Shown here one piece after another: positions 35,529-46,642 of a DNA stretch of 64,000 nucleotides. Made by a program: the position numbers and the translations under genes. Numbering within the stretch: position 1 is the first letter of the stretch; the number at the start of each line of letters is the position of its first letter. The notes under the pieces were generated by a model. The model did no database searches, was not told the DNA's origin, and saw only the letters and a program-made list of their open reading frames with translations. This DNA is from Rhodocollybia butyracea (lineage: Eukaryota; Basidiomycota; Agaricomycetes; Agaricales; Omphalotaceae): assembly GCA_015501585.1 (NCBI GenBank), contig JADNRY010000080.1:174311-238310 (forward strand). The letters are read 5' to 3'.

Positions 35529-35781
35529 TATAACGCGCCCTATGGGTAAAGTCCTTAAGAACACCGGTGAACACAACAAATAGGATACTATTGTGTGTAC
35601 GACGGTGTAAAAGACTAACTAGACTCTCAAGTAATCGTACGATACTTATAGTAACGGATTTATTATATAATTAATAATAAATAGAATGATAAGATAGACC
35701 GTTTGGTCTATCGGCGGCGTCTAGGATGACCGTATTGCCGGATACGGTCAGTGGTGATTATGGAGAGGCGGAGGCGTTACA
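35529..35781 (-). repeat. 5' LTR of gag-only element
   Basis: 253 bp, paired with 32425-32677. It is followed at 35782 by the target duplication TTGCC. Confidence 0.9.
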
Positions 35782-35786
35782 TTGCC

Positions 35787-36013
35787 GGCTTAAGCATCCT
35801 CTCTTTATACACCACAACCTTCCTTCTAAACTGTATATTCGCACCAGAGTGGAGGTGGAGGAAATTCCAGAAAATACCCCCAATGCTTCAACAGGATTAG
35901 AGTCACCTCTTACATCCAACAGAGAATCTACCAACGGAGAAGATGAAACGTCCACCAGACACAATTTCCCTGCTCTGCAGCTGCATCAGGAAAAGCTGTT
36001 TTTGCCTAGGTGA
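35787..36013 (+). pseudogene. Unrecognised coding fragment, 3' part, followed by MITE copy B
   Basis: Continues in frame from 32273-32424 once the gag-only element is removed (LKHPLFIHHNLPSKLYIRTR, then an acidic Thr/Ser-rich stretch). It runs into MITE copy B at 35995. Coding-like sequence (RPILIPRPLNAKDVKTAPW) appears just after that MITE at about 36358-36430. Confidence 0.4.
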
Positions 36014-36355
36014 CCCCAGAGTGGCCTAAAGCAAACTAGGTGACCTATGAATCCTATGGCATCCTAGGAATTTGGGCTCGTCCCTTGCCAGTCAAGGCTC
36101 CTGAGGATTTCCTAGGGTACCTTAGGCAAACCCAGGGCAAGCCTAGGTTTGCCCAGGTTTGCCCAGGTGTTCCCCAGGTGTTCCCCAGGAGCACCTGGGC
36201 AAACCTGGGCAGACCTAGGCTTGCCTAAGGAATCCTCAAGAGCCTTGACTGGCAAGGGACGAGCCCAAATTCCTAGGATGCCATAGGATTCATAGGTCAC
36301 CTAGTTTGCTTTAGGCCACTCTGGGGTCACCTAGGCAAAAATGGCTTTTCCTGAT
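35995..36355. mobile_element. CCTAGG hairpin MITE, copy B
   Basis: 361 bp with ends ATCAGGAAAAGC and GCTTTTCCTGAT. Both long arms are complete; the centre includes CCCAGGTGTTCCCCAGG. Confidence 0.9.
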
Positions 36356-37162
36356 GTGCGTCCAATCCTCATTCCCCGACCCCTCAATGCAAAAGATGTC
36401 AAAACTGCTCCATGGTCTGAACTGCTTATAACCAGTTACCGCATATGTCAAATATAGTATGATTGATATGTTCAGATTTCTTACCTTTGTCAGTTCATTG
36501 CTAGACAAGCAGTTGACTTCCATTTGGACATCAAGAAGCCATTTTCTGGGCAGGCAGTGTTGATGTTAGGCAAAGCCAGACAGCATGTCAGTTTTGCAAT
36601 TCATTGTTGATGCTATATCCACTGATCTGAAGAATTCTAGGTCAAGTCAGCCATCCTGCAATTCAGCGCCCACCAAAAGCACTGGGGAGCAGATCTTCTT
36701 CTGAAGGATCAGTTCAAATCCAAGAAGGACACACTCTCTGCCAAGGAGAGAAGAGAAAAGGAGAAGAGGGAGGAGGGTGAAAAGGAGCAACAGGAGAATG
36801 AAAAGCGCACAACTAAGAAAAAACCAACATCAGATGTTCGCCCTCTATTGTGATTTTAGATAAAGCTAGGGATTCTTTGGCACCTTACATAGCATGGTTT
36901 CAGAGATGGGGATGGGGCCTTAAGCCATTAATTCAGTTGTAGAAGAATTGATAATGCTAGCATATCTTGGACAATAGGTTCATAAACCATAATGATCTCT
37001 ATCAGTTAAATGAGATGTCCCAATAAGATGCAGCTCAACGCAAAATCACGCCACAATACAGTTTCATGAGTATTCTATATATCCATTAATTGTCCACAGA
37101 AAGGCCTTCTTTTTTCAATAACCTACTGCAGCCAACCAAAACATCCACACAACAACCATCAT

Positions 37163-37514
37163 ATCAGGAAAAGCCGTTTTTGCCTAGGTGACCCCAGAGT
37201 GGCCTAAAGCAAACTAGGTGACCTATGAATCCTATGGCATCCTAGGAATTTGGGCTCGTCCCTTGCCAGTCAAGGTTCTTGAGGATTCCCTAGGGTATCC
37301 TAGGCAAACCCAGGGCAAGCCTAGGTTTGCCCAGGTTTGCCCAGGTGTTTCCCAGGTGTTCCCCAGGTGTTCCCCAGGAGCACCTGGGCAAGCCTGGGCA
37401 AACCTAGGCTTGCCTAGGGAATCCTCAAGAGCCTTGACTGGCAAAGGACAAGCCCAAATTCCTAGGATGCCATAGGATTCATAGGTCACCTAGGCAAAAA
37501 CGGCTTTTCCTGAT
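37163..37514. mobile_element. CCTAGG hairpin MITE, copy C
   Basis: 352 bp with the family's ends. The right arm lacks about 40 bp (the AGTTTGCTTTAGGCCACT portion). The centre has three tandem GTGTT(C/T)CCCAG words. Confidence 0.9.
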
Positions 37515-39229
37515 GATCCACATCTTACATGCCCTATTTGCATAAATGACCTGGGGAATTTGAGGAGGCAGCAGGCAATCCTCCCGCTCCCAGATCCTAT
37601 CCTCAACCCGACAAAGCTCGGGCAGTGGCTGGTCCCTGCCGGGAAGAGTTTGATAAGGTAACGTGTAAATAGCCATGGTCTACTATGGTTTGTTGCTGAT
37701 GATCTTGTAGCAATTGGAAGCAAACAGAGAAGCTATTGTGACAAACAAGATGCTTATGGGGAAGATCGAAAGGCTCAAACACCTTGGCCAAGAAACACTG
37801 AATGAGCTCAATTGAAGGCAGAATGAAGCTGCCCAGAAAGAGGCACAAGTTTGTTTGTCTCTGTTTCATGAATAGACCCGTATTCACCTCGTTCCACTAG
37901 GAGCAAGCCAATGCCGATCAAGCTCAAGTGAGCCCTATTCCTTCATTGCTCCCATCCGTGGTTTATTAATTTTCTCTAGATTTCTCAAGAAAAGATACAG
38001 GCCAAAGCTGTAAGTCCCACTATCTATGAACAAGTTTGCACTGACAAACTTAACTCAGGCCAATGCCAAGGCAGAAATGGTTCAGAAGGCTCAGCAAGAA
38101 GCCTTGGATCAACAAAAAACTTGGTTTGAACAACAACTTGAGGAAATGGTATGTCCTTCAATCTCTGATTTAACCTGTCTAAAAATGCGACTGTAGAAGC
38201 ATCAACATGACCAAATCCAGAAAGAAAAGGTATATTCTACTAGCACGGTATATAAAGCCTGACCTTTATCCAGGAGGAACGTGACACTGAGATTTTCAAC
38301 TTGCGTAACAGATGGCGTTCGAGACAGAGTCCTCCCCAGGAGTGCCCTCTTCCCAAGCTTTGTTCCAGGACACAACTCAGACTACTCGGAACCATCTGCA
38401 CAAAGATGTCAACCTGGGTGAAGGTCCACAACCTCAGAACGCAACTTCAAATGCTCCCAGCCTTGCCACCCTTGTTAGGGACTCAGTTGCTGCGGCATTT
38501 GCAGCCCAGCCTCCCCCCGTAACACCTCATTCATCTCCAGCTACACCTCATAGTTGCCAGCGCAGGAGTCAAGTTGCCAAACCAGGCAGTTTGGCTCACA
38601 AGTGTGAAATCAAAAAAAACAGCTCTTAACCAGCTTTCTAAAGAAGATGAAAAACTCTGGAGGGTAAGTCAAAACCTCCGCTTGGTTGCTTTCAATGATT
38701 TTTGACATATGGACCTAGGACTACTTGCGATCATGCTTCTGTGAAATGACTCAACAGACAAACATCACAGACTTCTGTTCATATTCCCCAAATGATGATA
38801 GTGTTGCTGAGCATTGAGAAGGGCGAGGGCCAGGTCCCACCGATCAGACTCAAAATTGCCTTCATTTTGGTGATAGCTATCACAAATCGCAGTGGAACAA
38901 ACTCGTTATCACCAACATGTTGATGTTTACTCCTGATAGGAAAGAAGCATACAGGATTGAAGGTGACATCGGCACTGAAGCTTTGAAGGCATTCTTCTCA
39001 GACTTTATCAAAGAAGCCCAAACATCTTGGGCACAGTATGGTCAGTGCGTTGGCAAGGATGATAACCTTGAGACCAGTATTAGGCCTAAAATTGGCTAAG
39101 GTGTGTAACCGTACATTTTGACATTTTGTACACATTATACAATGCAATAAGAGAGCTATACGGAGCCTGAGTGTGATAGCTGTTGCCGAGGCCAAAGAAC
39201 TTAACAATAATACTCAGCAAGCCGTGAAG

Positions 39230-40516
39230 GTACGCCACAAGCGTAGCCTAGAGCCAAGCTAGCAAGGATACCTGGGCTGCCCGGAGATGTAACACTAGAT
39301 CATCAATCTAGTTATACCCAAGAGTGTATACTCTCTAAACTACAGGACATCTTGAAGCAGGATAAGTACTAAGCCAATGCATTACTCGAGGGAAGGAATT
39401 ATGAGGGAAGGCATCCCTCACACTAAGACCCCCAACGAGCTATGTTAAGATGTGGACTTTACAGTCTGTAACAATGGACCAGAACAATCCCGAGGAAACC
39501 GTAGAGGTCTATTCGCGGCACCGGTCGTAACTGCGAAGACAGTAGAAACATGCTTAGTGGTCCTACAGAAAGCTATGTGCCGGGATAGCCTTGGCAAATC
39601 AAAACATTTGATCTTAGAAATCATACATGGGAGGTCTTATCTGTTAAAGCCGACTATCAGGAATCAGTTGTACATACTCAGTGCAGTTGCTCGAGACTAT
39701 CATAAGTGGTGTCGTTGGAAAGCTAGACAACAGGCCTCCTCGAGAGAATGTTAATTACACTCAGGATGGACAGAACTATCCGGGGAATAGAATGAAATTC
39801 ACCCAAGGGAAACCGGGTGGCAAGTGATCATGAAGCGTAAAGGTACTCCTGACCCCAGAGAATTGTGGAGTAGTTGGAGAAACCTCGCTCAGATCAAAAC
39901 ACTTTACAACTATGTTAATCCTCACGAAATCATATTTTACCTCTGATATATACCCAAGAATAGACTATTTCTTTATTGTTTGTACCATATATAGGCTGGA
40001 GTTTCCTTTCCGAGCCAGATTCCTCTGTTCCACTCTCTTTCCGTCTCTCTCAATATTTGTTTCATCTATTTTTCATATTAAACTCTCTCTCTACTCAGTA
40101 TATAAGCCGGACATATTTATTCAATAAGACAAGTTACCTGCCACCTCCCCTGTATGAGATTGGTTGTGTTCCTTCACCTCAAAGTTTCTTGCCCTCGACT
40201 TGACTGCTAGGACCAGTGCTCCATTGAATGTCCCCACAGGATCAGTAGCGTGACGCCTCCTGACTTGGTGATCTTTAGAAAGTAATCTAACTTCACGCGC
40301 TTTGCAAAGTCCATTTATATCTTGATCGAATTTAAGTGTGTAGAGTTCTCTTGAACTCCAGATCAACTCAAATCTAGTTGCTTCCTTAGAAGGGACAGCT
40401 TTTAGTAAGGGATTATTTGGCTCCAGAGTGAGGGTTCCTTAGTTGACTTCTTCACGAAGTTAGATGAGCCACTAAGATTGTGGTACAAGTTCCTAGTGAT
40501 TAAGTTCACTCACAAC
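39230..40516. other. Possible LTR-element remnant, no gene resolved
   Basis: No family motif was found. A promoter-like stretch is present (TATATAAG near 40098, with a pyrimidine-rich run upstream), as in an LTR, but I could not find matching ends or a target duplication. A short open piece (near 39820-39945) reads KRKGTPDPRELWSSW and is unrecognised. Confidence 0.3.
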
Positions 40517-40825
40517 ATCAGGAAAAGCCATTTTTGCCTAGGTGACCCCAGAGTGGCCTAAAGCAAACTAGGTAACCTATGAATCCTATGGCATCCTAGG
40601 AATTTGGGCTCGTCCCTTGCCAGTCAAGGCTCTTGAGGAATCCCTAGGCAAGCCTAGGTGTGCCCAGGTTTGCCCTGGGTTTGCCTAGGATACCCTAGGG
40701 AATCCTCAAGAGCCTTGACTGGCAAGGGACGAGCCCAAATTCCTAGGATGCCATAGGATTCATAGGTTACCTAGTTTGCTTTAGGCCACTCTGGGGTCAC
40801 CTAGGCAAAAACGGCTTTTCCTGAT
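40517..40825. mobile_element. CCTAGG hairpin MITE, copy D
   Basis: 309 bp, the shortest and most symmetric copy. Both arms are complete and the central spacer is reduced to a few CCTAGG/CCCAGG words. Confidence 0.9.
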
Positions 40826-41930
40826 GAATATTGTAGCTTGGCCCAGAGTTTGGTCAAGGACTTTATGGTGTCACAGCAGCTAGTGCCAGAGTTTGCCTGG
40901 GGTGGTTGACAAACCTTGAGATTACTATTCTAGCTAGAGCCAGAGTTTGCCTAGGAGAATCTTAGTTTTGTTGTATTGGTTTTGGTTTTGGTTAATTGAT
41001 TTGGACATACACTTCTGGTTCCCTCGTACACTCATACACCCCAACTACTAGGCTTCTCTCGACTTAGTTCTAAGAGTTGTCTAAGCTTAGTTACCCACAT
41101 TAGCGCTACAGTCTTGAACCTGAAGCAGTTGCGCGCATACATCCGATATTACAAGACTTTCCCTCAGGGAATCTCTGACAACCCACCCTCGCTCCCTTAC
41201 ATATTGATAGTCTGGTTAGGTGTGGTAGTGTTTTTGTTAGGTTGTTTTATAGCACCTTTCGCATACCTACACATAAATACCCAAATACCAGTCAAGAGGC
41301 TAAAGAGCAAGCTGATCAGTACTCCAAGCTTCACAAGGATAATTGTCAAATCAACAGTCAAAAAAATGCAGTAAGAATTCTGATCTGTTGCACCTACACA
41401 GCTGACTTCTTGCTCATTGCCTAGAAATTTGCTCGCCGGCAGCTAGGTGTGAGTCTACTGGAGAGCACACTACTGCCATTGGCCAGCCAAATTGATTGCA
41501 CCAAGCTACATCAAACTTGACAAGTTCTCAATATCCTTGGGCATGAAGGGATGTCATTAGAAGAGTCTGACAATAAGGGAGGGTTGATAGTCACAATTTC
41601 CCACTACCGACGGCAAATCATATCCCAGATGATGAGTGATCTTGACAGGGACTCAAAAACAGTCCTTGAATATCATGATCATAGTCTGTGCAAAAACAAC
41701 AGGCCACGTCCAAAATTTTGTTGCAGCAGGACTGAACAAAGGAGCAACCAAACAGTAAAGAAGGGACTCCCTCCCTCGCTTTATCATTGTTGTTTCCTCT
41801 TGCAGCTCTCTGTTCCTGCCAGAGAGGGGCTTGAAATTCCGTCAATGGATCTATCTAACTTTGACCAGTGGACTTTGACCATGCAGGCAAGTTCTGACTC
41901 GGAGAGCAATGAAGATGAGGACTTGTGAAT

Positions 41931-42317
41931 GGGGAAGCAAGTCTCAGTAGGTTTCAATCACTGTTTGCACTACCGGTTGCTCACTCTGGCTCTGTTTGTT
42001 GCGCTAGACCTAGCTCACCTGGACACACAGTGATCTAATTGAGCTATGTACTTATGATAGAAATATCATTTGCTTTTGCAGTGTCCATGATGACTTTAAA
42101 CCAGATTTGTGTTGCCTGTTTAAAGCAAACTACCACAAACACTGGCCTGACGCAACTGCATTATTTCTACTTTTTGGAAAGCGGAACTTTCACCTGGACT
42201 TTTGTTATCTGCAAAAGGATTGTGTAAACTCCATATTTCTACTGTCATTTCCATTTTTCTAAGAGTTGTCATTTCAGCTTTGCTTTCTACTCAGTGTATC
42301 TATAACATTTCACTTGA
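41931..42317. other. No recognised gene
   Basis: A short plus-strand frame (42039-42227) has no family signature. Nothing else was seen. Confidence 0.3.
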
Positions 42318-42440
42318 GTTGTGAAAGGCTGTCGTTTAGTCTCGACAGAAACACTGACAATCACACGTATTGACAGGACCATGTTATATTCCAAACGGCG
42401 AGACGCGAGGCCTACTAGCAACGATAAGAACTAACGGTGG
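42318..42440. repeat. Dispersed repeat, copy 1 (partner 52228-52345)
   Basis: Shares GAAAGGCTGTCGTTTAG, AATCACACGTATTGACAGGA and CCAAACGGCGAG with 52228-52345 in the same orientation, with small indels. It does not look coding. It may be the edge of an unrecognised element. Confidence 0.7.
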
Positions 42441-42755
42441 TGGTTGTCGGTACGGTAAGGTTATCTGGGATGAAAAGAAGTATAAACGGATGGTGGCAGT
42501 GAGTATACGCCATACTTACAAGTTGTCTTTGTAAAGCATATTTTTTTACTGGCTTTCTAGCTGATAGGATAGATGGTATTTTGGTTTGTATTTCATGCAG
42601 TTCAAAACCTAAGTCGAAACTGTATATTTTGGGTGTCGTCTTAATATACCAGAAAGATTATATTGTATCTGCTCTTTTGAAAGTTACAATACATGTGTAA
42701 AAAAATAGGTTTTAGATTAAGAATTTGCTCAGTGTATTTTTTTCTAAATCCCGTG

Positions 42756-43533
42756 TGTAAGGTAGAGAGCAGCCAAACCCCACCTAGGTCACCTGACGAT
42801 AGTCACACGGATGTCACATATCCTAATATAGTCATTATCCTTGAAAATCACTTTAAAAGCATTATAAAATTAAGTAGAGGTATGCTCTCTTATTGGTCCC
42901 AACAATCTGTTGTAAACACTATGAAATACATGATCTGCATGTAAGGTAATTGTTAGCCAAGAAATGAATGAGGAGTTTACAAAATACACATGAGATAAGT
43001 AGCGTAAGAACAACAAAAGAATATACAACTATTTGAACATAAATTCAAGTTTAGGTCACTCGTTAAAGAGTCAGGCATAGTCCAGAGGGATTGTATGACA
43101 CTTGTACCCTATACTGCCTGACGATCATCTATATCTGGATTCTGGGTAGCCGCTGTAGCCGCACCTGTGATTCTCACCTGTTTTTTGCCGTTATTAAGGT
43201 GAACAGACTTCTCTGGCTCCTATCGAGCCTAATTTCGCACTCCCTTTTAGATTTCTGAGCCATTCATCGGGCAAAGGCATGCGGTATGCAATGGACAAGC
43301 CTTTGAGGCTAGTTTTTGCTACTCTTCTCTCAATTAGTTACTTTTTGGCGGAGTTTTGGTGTAACATTAGTCCTAAACATATTTCACACAAATTCATGGA
43401 ACAGATTGGCCATCCGTAGACAGGACAATTATCTACTTATTTATCTTTCTTTTTCGATGAGAATTTCACCATATATAGCTGTCACATGTTGATCACCTGA
43501 CGTGGAAAGTATTTGACTGCTCTCTACCTTACA
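42756..43533. mobile_element. Candidate TIR element (778 bp)
   Basis: Left end TGTAAGGTAGAGAGCAG (from 42756) is matched by the inverted right end CTGCTCTCTACCTTACA (to 43533). Homology continues weakly inward around a CACCTGACG word and a TGTCACAT word. No transposase frame is seen, so it would be non-autonomous. I could not find a target duplication. Confidence 0.55.
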
Positions 43534-44121
43534 TAGTTATAAGTACACGCTACTCTATACTTTTATTGTACAATGTGCATACTACTGTGTTCATATACCA
43601 GTACCAGTTGTTGAACAGATTATATGTCAGACTGTGCTGAAGAGTCGAATACTAGATATAAGGAATATTGAAGATAAATAGACATGACTAATGCTAGAGT
43701 AGTGTGTTTGGGGCAAGTTTGGGGGGCTTTAGCCCGCGCGGGTGGGTAATCGCATGCGCAGTCTAAAGCGGAGCAGAAAGCTAGAATTTGAATAGGAAGA
43801 GGGTGGGTGGGGCTCGATGAAAATTATGCGAAAGTTGGTTTGGCGATGAGAATCTGAAGAGAAGTTGAATGGGCGCCAAATATGGCGCGGCTGGACTCTC
43901 ATCGCCTGCTGACTTATCCTCTGATAAGCCGCTTACAGCTTACCTCGGACCTAGTCAGGTGGATAGTCATTCTCCAGACCCGCTCTATGTATTATTAGTT
44001 TAGACACAAGTTGACGTAGTTACTAGTGTAGTCTGCTCTTCATGACCACCAATTGCTTGATCAAAGGCTTCCCGGGTAGTCCGGAGCTCCTCCCCTGCAG
44101 ACACTCAACTGTCGTGGATTG

Positions 44122-44368
44122 TGTTGGAGATATTGATGTCAGGTGAGCAATCGGTATTGCTCGCCGAAGTTTCTCCTGTGGAGCCGTTAGTTTTATTTTG
44201 TGTTTTATCTTATATTTTCCCGTATATTTTTCTGTATATTCTCTGTAGCTGTAGTATTTAAACTCGCTTAGAATGTTATCTTTCCCCTGCACATTTGCTA
44301 GGGCTTTCTGCTATAGACCGGAGTGAAGTCTAAGCTTATTCGGCGGACTTCCTTAGTTCACTCCAACA
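44122..44368 (+). mobile_element. Solo LTR (247 bp) with target duplication
   Basis: Ends TGTTGGAG and CTCCAACA are perfect 8-bp inverted repeats. The 5-bp duplication GATTG flanks it (44117-44121 and 44369-44373). Copy 1 of the host repeat has a single GATTG at the same place. TGTTGGAG ends are common in Copia-type LTRs, but the sequence is not the Copia LTR found at 59.4 kb. Confidence 0.9.
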
Positions 44369-44429
44369 GATTGCTTACTTATGTCAGAAGAATCAAAAGA
44401 ATCTTGTTAGAGAATGCATCGAGACAGCT

Positions 44430-44690
44430 GCCAAATTCCAAGGCGCGGTACTTGGCCAGTGCAAAGAGGGGGAAGCCAATGCCTGCCAGGGCGTGTAAAC
44501 AAGGACCGCTACAAGAGTTGGTTGAAGATTGGGGTGCTTGTTTCAAGTTTGTAGGAAAACAGGAAGGAGGGAAAAGGAGGAGCAAGAAAAGAGGAAGGAA
44601 AGGCGGTGGAAGAGAGAGTGAAGGAAGGAAGAGACAACCAATGGAGGTACTAACCACCAGCAGTATGTAAAAACATCACGACAAGCTTAC
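44430..44690 (-). pseudogene. MFS (DHA1-type) transporter relic
   Basis: The same single exon plus purine-rich intron as the relic at 2740-2985 (minus-strand GFPLFALAKYRAL equivalent), including the start of the next exon at TAACCACCAGCAGTATG near 44650. It is not a functional gene. Confidence 0.6.
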
Positions 44691-44705
44691 TTAAAAAGAA
44701 CCTCT

Positions 44706-45095
44706 GCTCCCACCAAAATTACTAACAATGTTCTCATTCCAATAATTCTTGCCACCCTTGAAGTCTAAGTAATACCTCGGGAGCTGGATCATCCTCTTTA
44801 ACAGTCCTTGCCGCGAGATAATCTTAACACCGAGAAAATAAATCCTCGTATATATGCCGAGATGTATCATCCTGGCACAAATTCAGCCTGTGCAATGTTT
44901 GCCAATTATGGAGCCACTTCTACTAACAAATTTGAATCTCTTGAGCTGGGGCCCTGAGGGCTACTAGTATAGGATTAAATAGGAGAAACATATCCTCTGC
45001 CGTCTCAATGTGACATAGTGAAATACATGCTGCTAGACCATGGAGGCTAATCATAGAGGTCTAGTACTAACCTCTCTGCACAGACCGCAACAACC
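44706..45095. other. No recognised gene
   Basis: Spacer between the repeat and the terpene synthase 3' end. Nothing recognised. Confidence 0.35.
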
Positions 45096-46642
45096 TCAAT
45101 TATCAACCCTGTCGTCAGTTGGCGTCTCTTCCGCTGCATAATCTAAGCTAGGAAGCGCCACTTCGCATTTGTTCTCTACAATGTAACGGGAGCTCTGCTG
45201 TAGTTCAGAGCAGATCAAAGATACACAACAATGAAGAACACTTACTGTCTGACCCCATGCATGGTGTCCACCCATTACATATGGCAAATTGGACACCCAA
45301 CGATGTACCTCAGGGTTTTTCCCTAATATAGGGTCATTGATCACTGCAAGTCCTGCAATGATAAAATTCTTCTCCTTCTCGCGGATCTTTTCCACGACAA
45401 TCTTCACCGCCTCATTATAGTTGCATCCTTGCTGATCCATCAAGATCCGGATGATGTTCCTGTCATCCGTGTTAGAGACTCTCTCCTTGAGATATGAGAT
45501 GTAATCGTTGACCAGGCCAATATGGTCTGTCAATTTTCAAATGAACGCAGAGAAATGAGAACTTGTGTATACAGCAGAATAAAACACATACCAGAAACAA
45601 TTCCTTCCGCTTCACACATCAGAGGATGGAAGACTTCCTCATCTGATAGGTTGATCCCCAATGTGTAGCGGAACCAGGCTTGGATTCTATCAGCACAAAT
45701 TGCACAAGTTAACCATTGTATTTGTATCGCCATACCATGGGACATTAGCTTAAGAGGTGGAAAATATTTGAGAAAGACTGTGGGCAGTATCATAAATATC
45801 GCACTCACAATACCAGTGTCTACACGCCGGATATTCGAGTAATCATCAAATGTCTTGAACCGCCCATGTTGGTGTGAACTACGTGATCCAATTTTCTGTC
45901 TGATTCAAACAAATTAAAAAAATCACTTACTCCCACCAGTCAGAGGTGAGTTTTGTGAGCTGCTTGAATATGTCTGGAGGAACATCTCTCTTGATTTCAG
46001 CAAAGATATTATGATAGGCAATTTCAGCCTTGTCCTCAGGATGAAGAAGGTTCTAGTACATTAAATATTCGATGGAAAGCTTGGATTAGCCAATTACCAC
46101 TAACCTCTAATCCAGGAACTTCCGCTGCTTGTTTAAATGCAGGAATTTTACTGAGATCCTTATCATTGTCCACGTAATCATCGAGGACAAAGAAAATCCC
46201 AGTTATTCGACCGGCCCATACCATACGATCGAAGTCAGCACTCGGTACACCTAGTAGGTGTTGGCAGCGGCAATGACAACAGACAAATTGACTTACACCA
46301 TGTAGCGAATCCAGCGTAGTTCCGACTCGGAACCATATCACGATCCTTCTTGCTTTCGAATGGCCATTCCTATTGGTGTCTCAAAAACAGAAGTACTAGA
46401 GCTGAAAATAAAACGCTACCTTCATCAAGAAATTATCGTGAAGTTTATAAATTTCTGTGTCAGAATGTTGAAGAAAAGAAGGAAAAATCAGCTTGTGAGC
46501 TCAGAATATTGGTGTTTAGTTGATCACCTTTCCACCTTGGGTGGTTACGAGCTGGTGGATAGGGCTGTCCAGCTTTGGGTGGAAAAGGAGAGATTTTGCC
46601 TAAATTGAGAGCAAGATTGAGAGGGACAGGAGAGGGTTCCAT
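45096..46642 (-). CDS. Sesquiterpene synthase (class I terpene cyclase)
   Basis: Predicted to ionise farnesyl diphosphate and cyclise it, in the cytosol. Exon 1 starts at 46642 (MEPSPVPLNLALNL). A small exon (EIYKLHDNFLMK) and then EWPFESKKDRDMVPSRNY follow. The aspartate-rich metal-binding motif is DDYVDNDKD (near 46180). Then come NLLHPEDKAEIAYHNIF, the conserved FKTFDDYSNIRRVDT, and the second metal motif NDYISYLKE (N, S and E of the NSE triad, near 45505). The C-terminal AWGQT is spliced to QSSRY, supplying the RY pair. The stop is at 45096. With about seven short introns, one frame runs through with no stop, giving a length typical of fungal sesquiterpene synthases (about 350-380 residues). 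The product cannot be predicted from motifs. A TATA-like TATATAAG lies near 46821-46828, about 180 bp upstream. The nearest possible tailoring or export genes are the MFS transporter at 49-52 kb and a UGT pseudogene at 53-55 kb. Confidence 0.85.

Larger units (their letters stand above)
32425..35781 (-). mobile_element. Gag-only LTR retrotransposon (non-autonomous)
   Basis: Complete element. LTRs of 253 bp lie at 32425-32677 and 35529-35781 and are about 97% identical, with a 5-bp target duplication TTGCC (32420-32424 and 35782-35786). The transcribed strand is minus, so the LTR begins TGTAACGCC; it ends in TTATA instead of the usual CA. The internal 2.85 kb encodes only Gag. No protease, integrase or reverse transcriptase is seen, so it must rely on enzymes from another element. 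Confidence 0.9.
36356..41930 (+). pseudogene. Unrecognised multi-exon coiled-coil gene(s), decayed
   Basis: A run of short exon-like pieces on the plus strand separated by GT...AG gaps. They include a Lys/Glu-rich stretch (KERREKEKREEGEKEQQENE, near 36745), coiled-coil pieces (QLEANREAIVTNKMLMGKIE near 37715; EMVQKAQQEALDQQKTWFEQ near 38075), a Pro/Ser/Thr-rich piece (38310-38620), a more globular piece (SYHKSQWNKLVITNMLMFTP near 38880), and a C-terminal acidic end (ASSDSESNEDEDL, stop 41928). In-frame stops (for example near 38815 and 37815) and MITE insertions (copies C and D) show decay. I do not recognise a family, and it may be more than one gene. Confidence 0.4.
43535..44705. repeat. 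Segmental repeat, copy 2 (partner at 2326-2990)
   Basis: Same sequence order as copy 1, with an extra block of about 330 bp near 43620-43950 and a 247-bp solo LTR. The right end holds a DHA1 MFS relic. Confidence 0.75.

Noticed and set aside
32425..35781. Possibility that this is a DNA transposon with long terminal repeats
   Set aside because: The repeats are direct, not inverted. They have a TG start and a 5-bp duplication, and the interior encodes Gag.
36040..37489. Repeated frames reading MTYESYGILGIWA on both strands in the CCTAGG hairpins
   Set aside because: The same peptide arises from both strands because the elements are palindromic. There is no homology and no start context, so they are not called as genes.
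42039..42227. 62-codon frame with aromatic residues
   Set aside because: Short, isolated, and not supported by any motif or splice context.
44122..44368. Idea that this solo LTR belongs to the Copia element at 59.4 kb
   Set aside because: Both start TGTTGG, but the remaining sequence, length and 3' end (CTCCAACA against TTTCTACA) differ.
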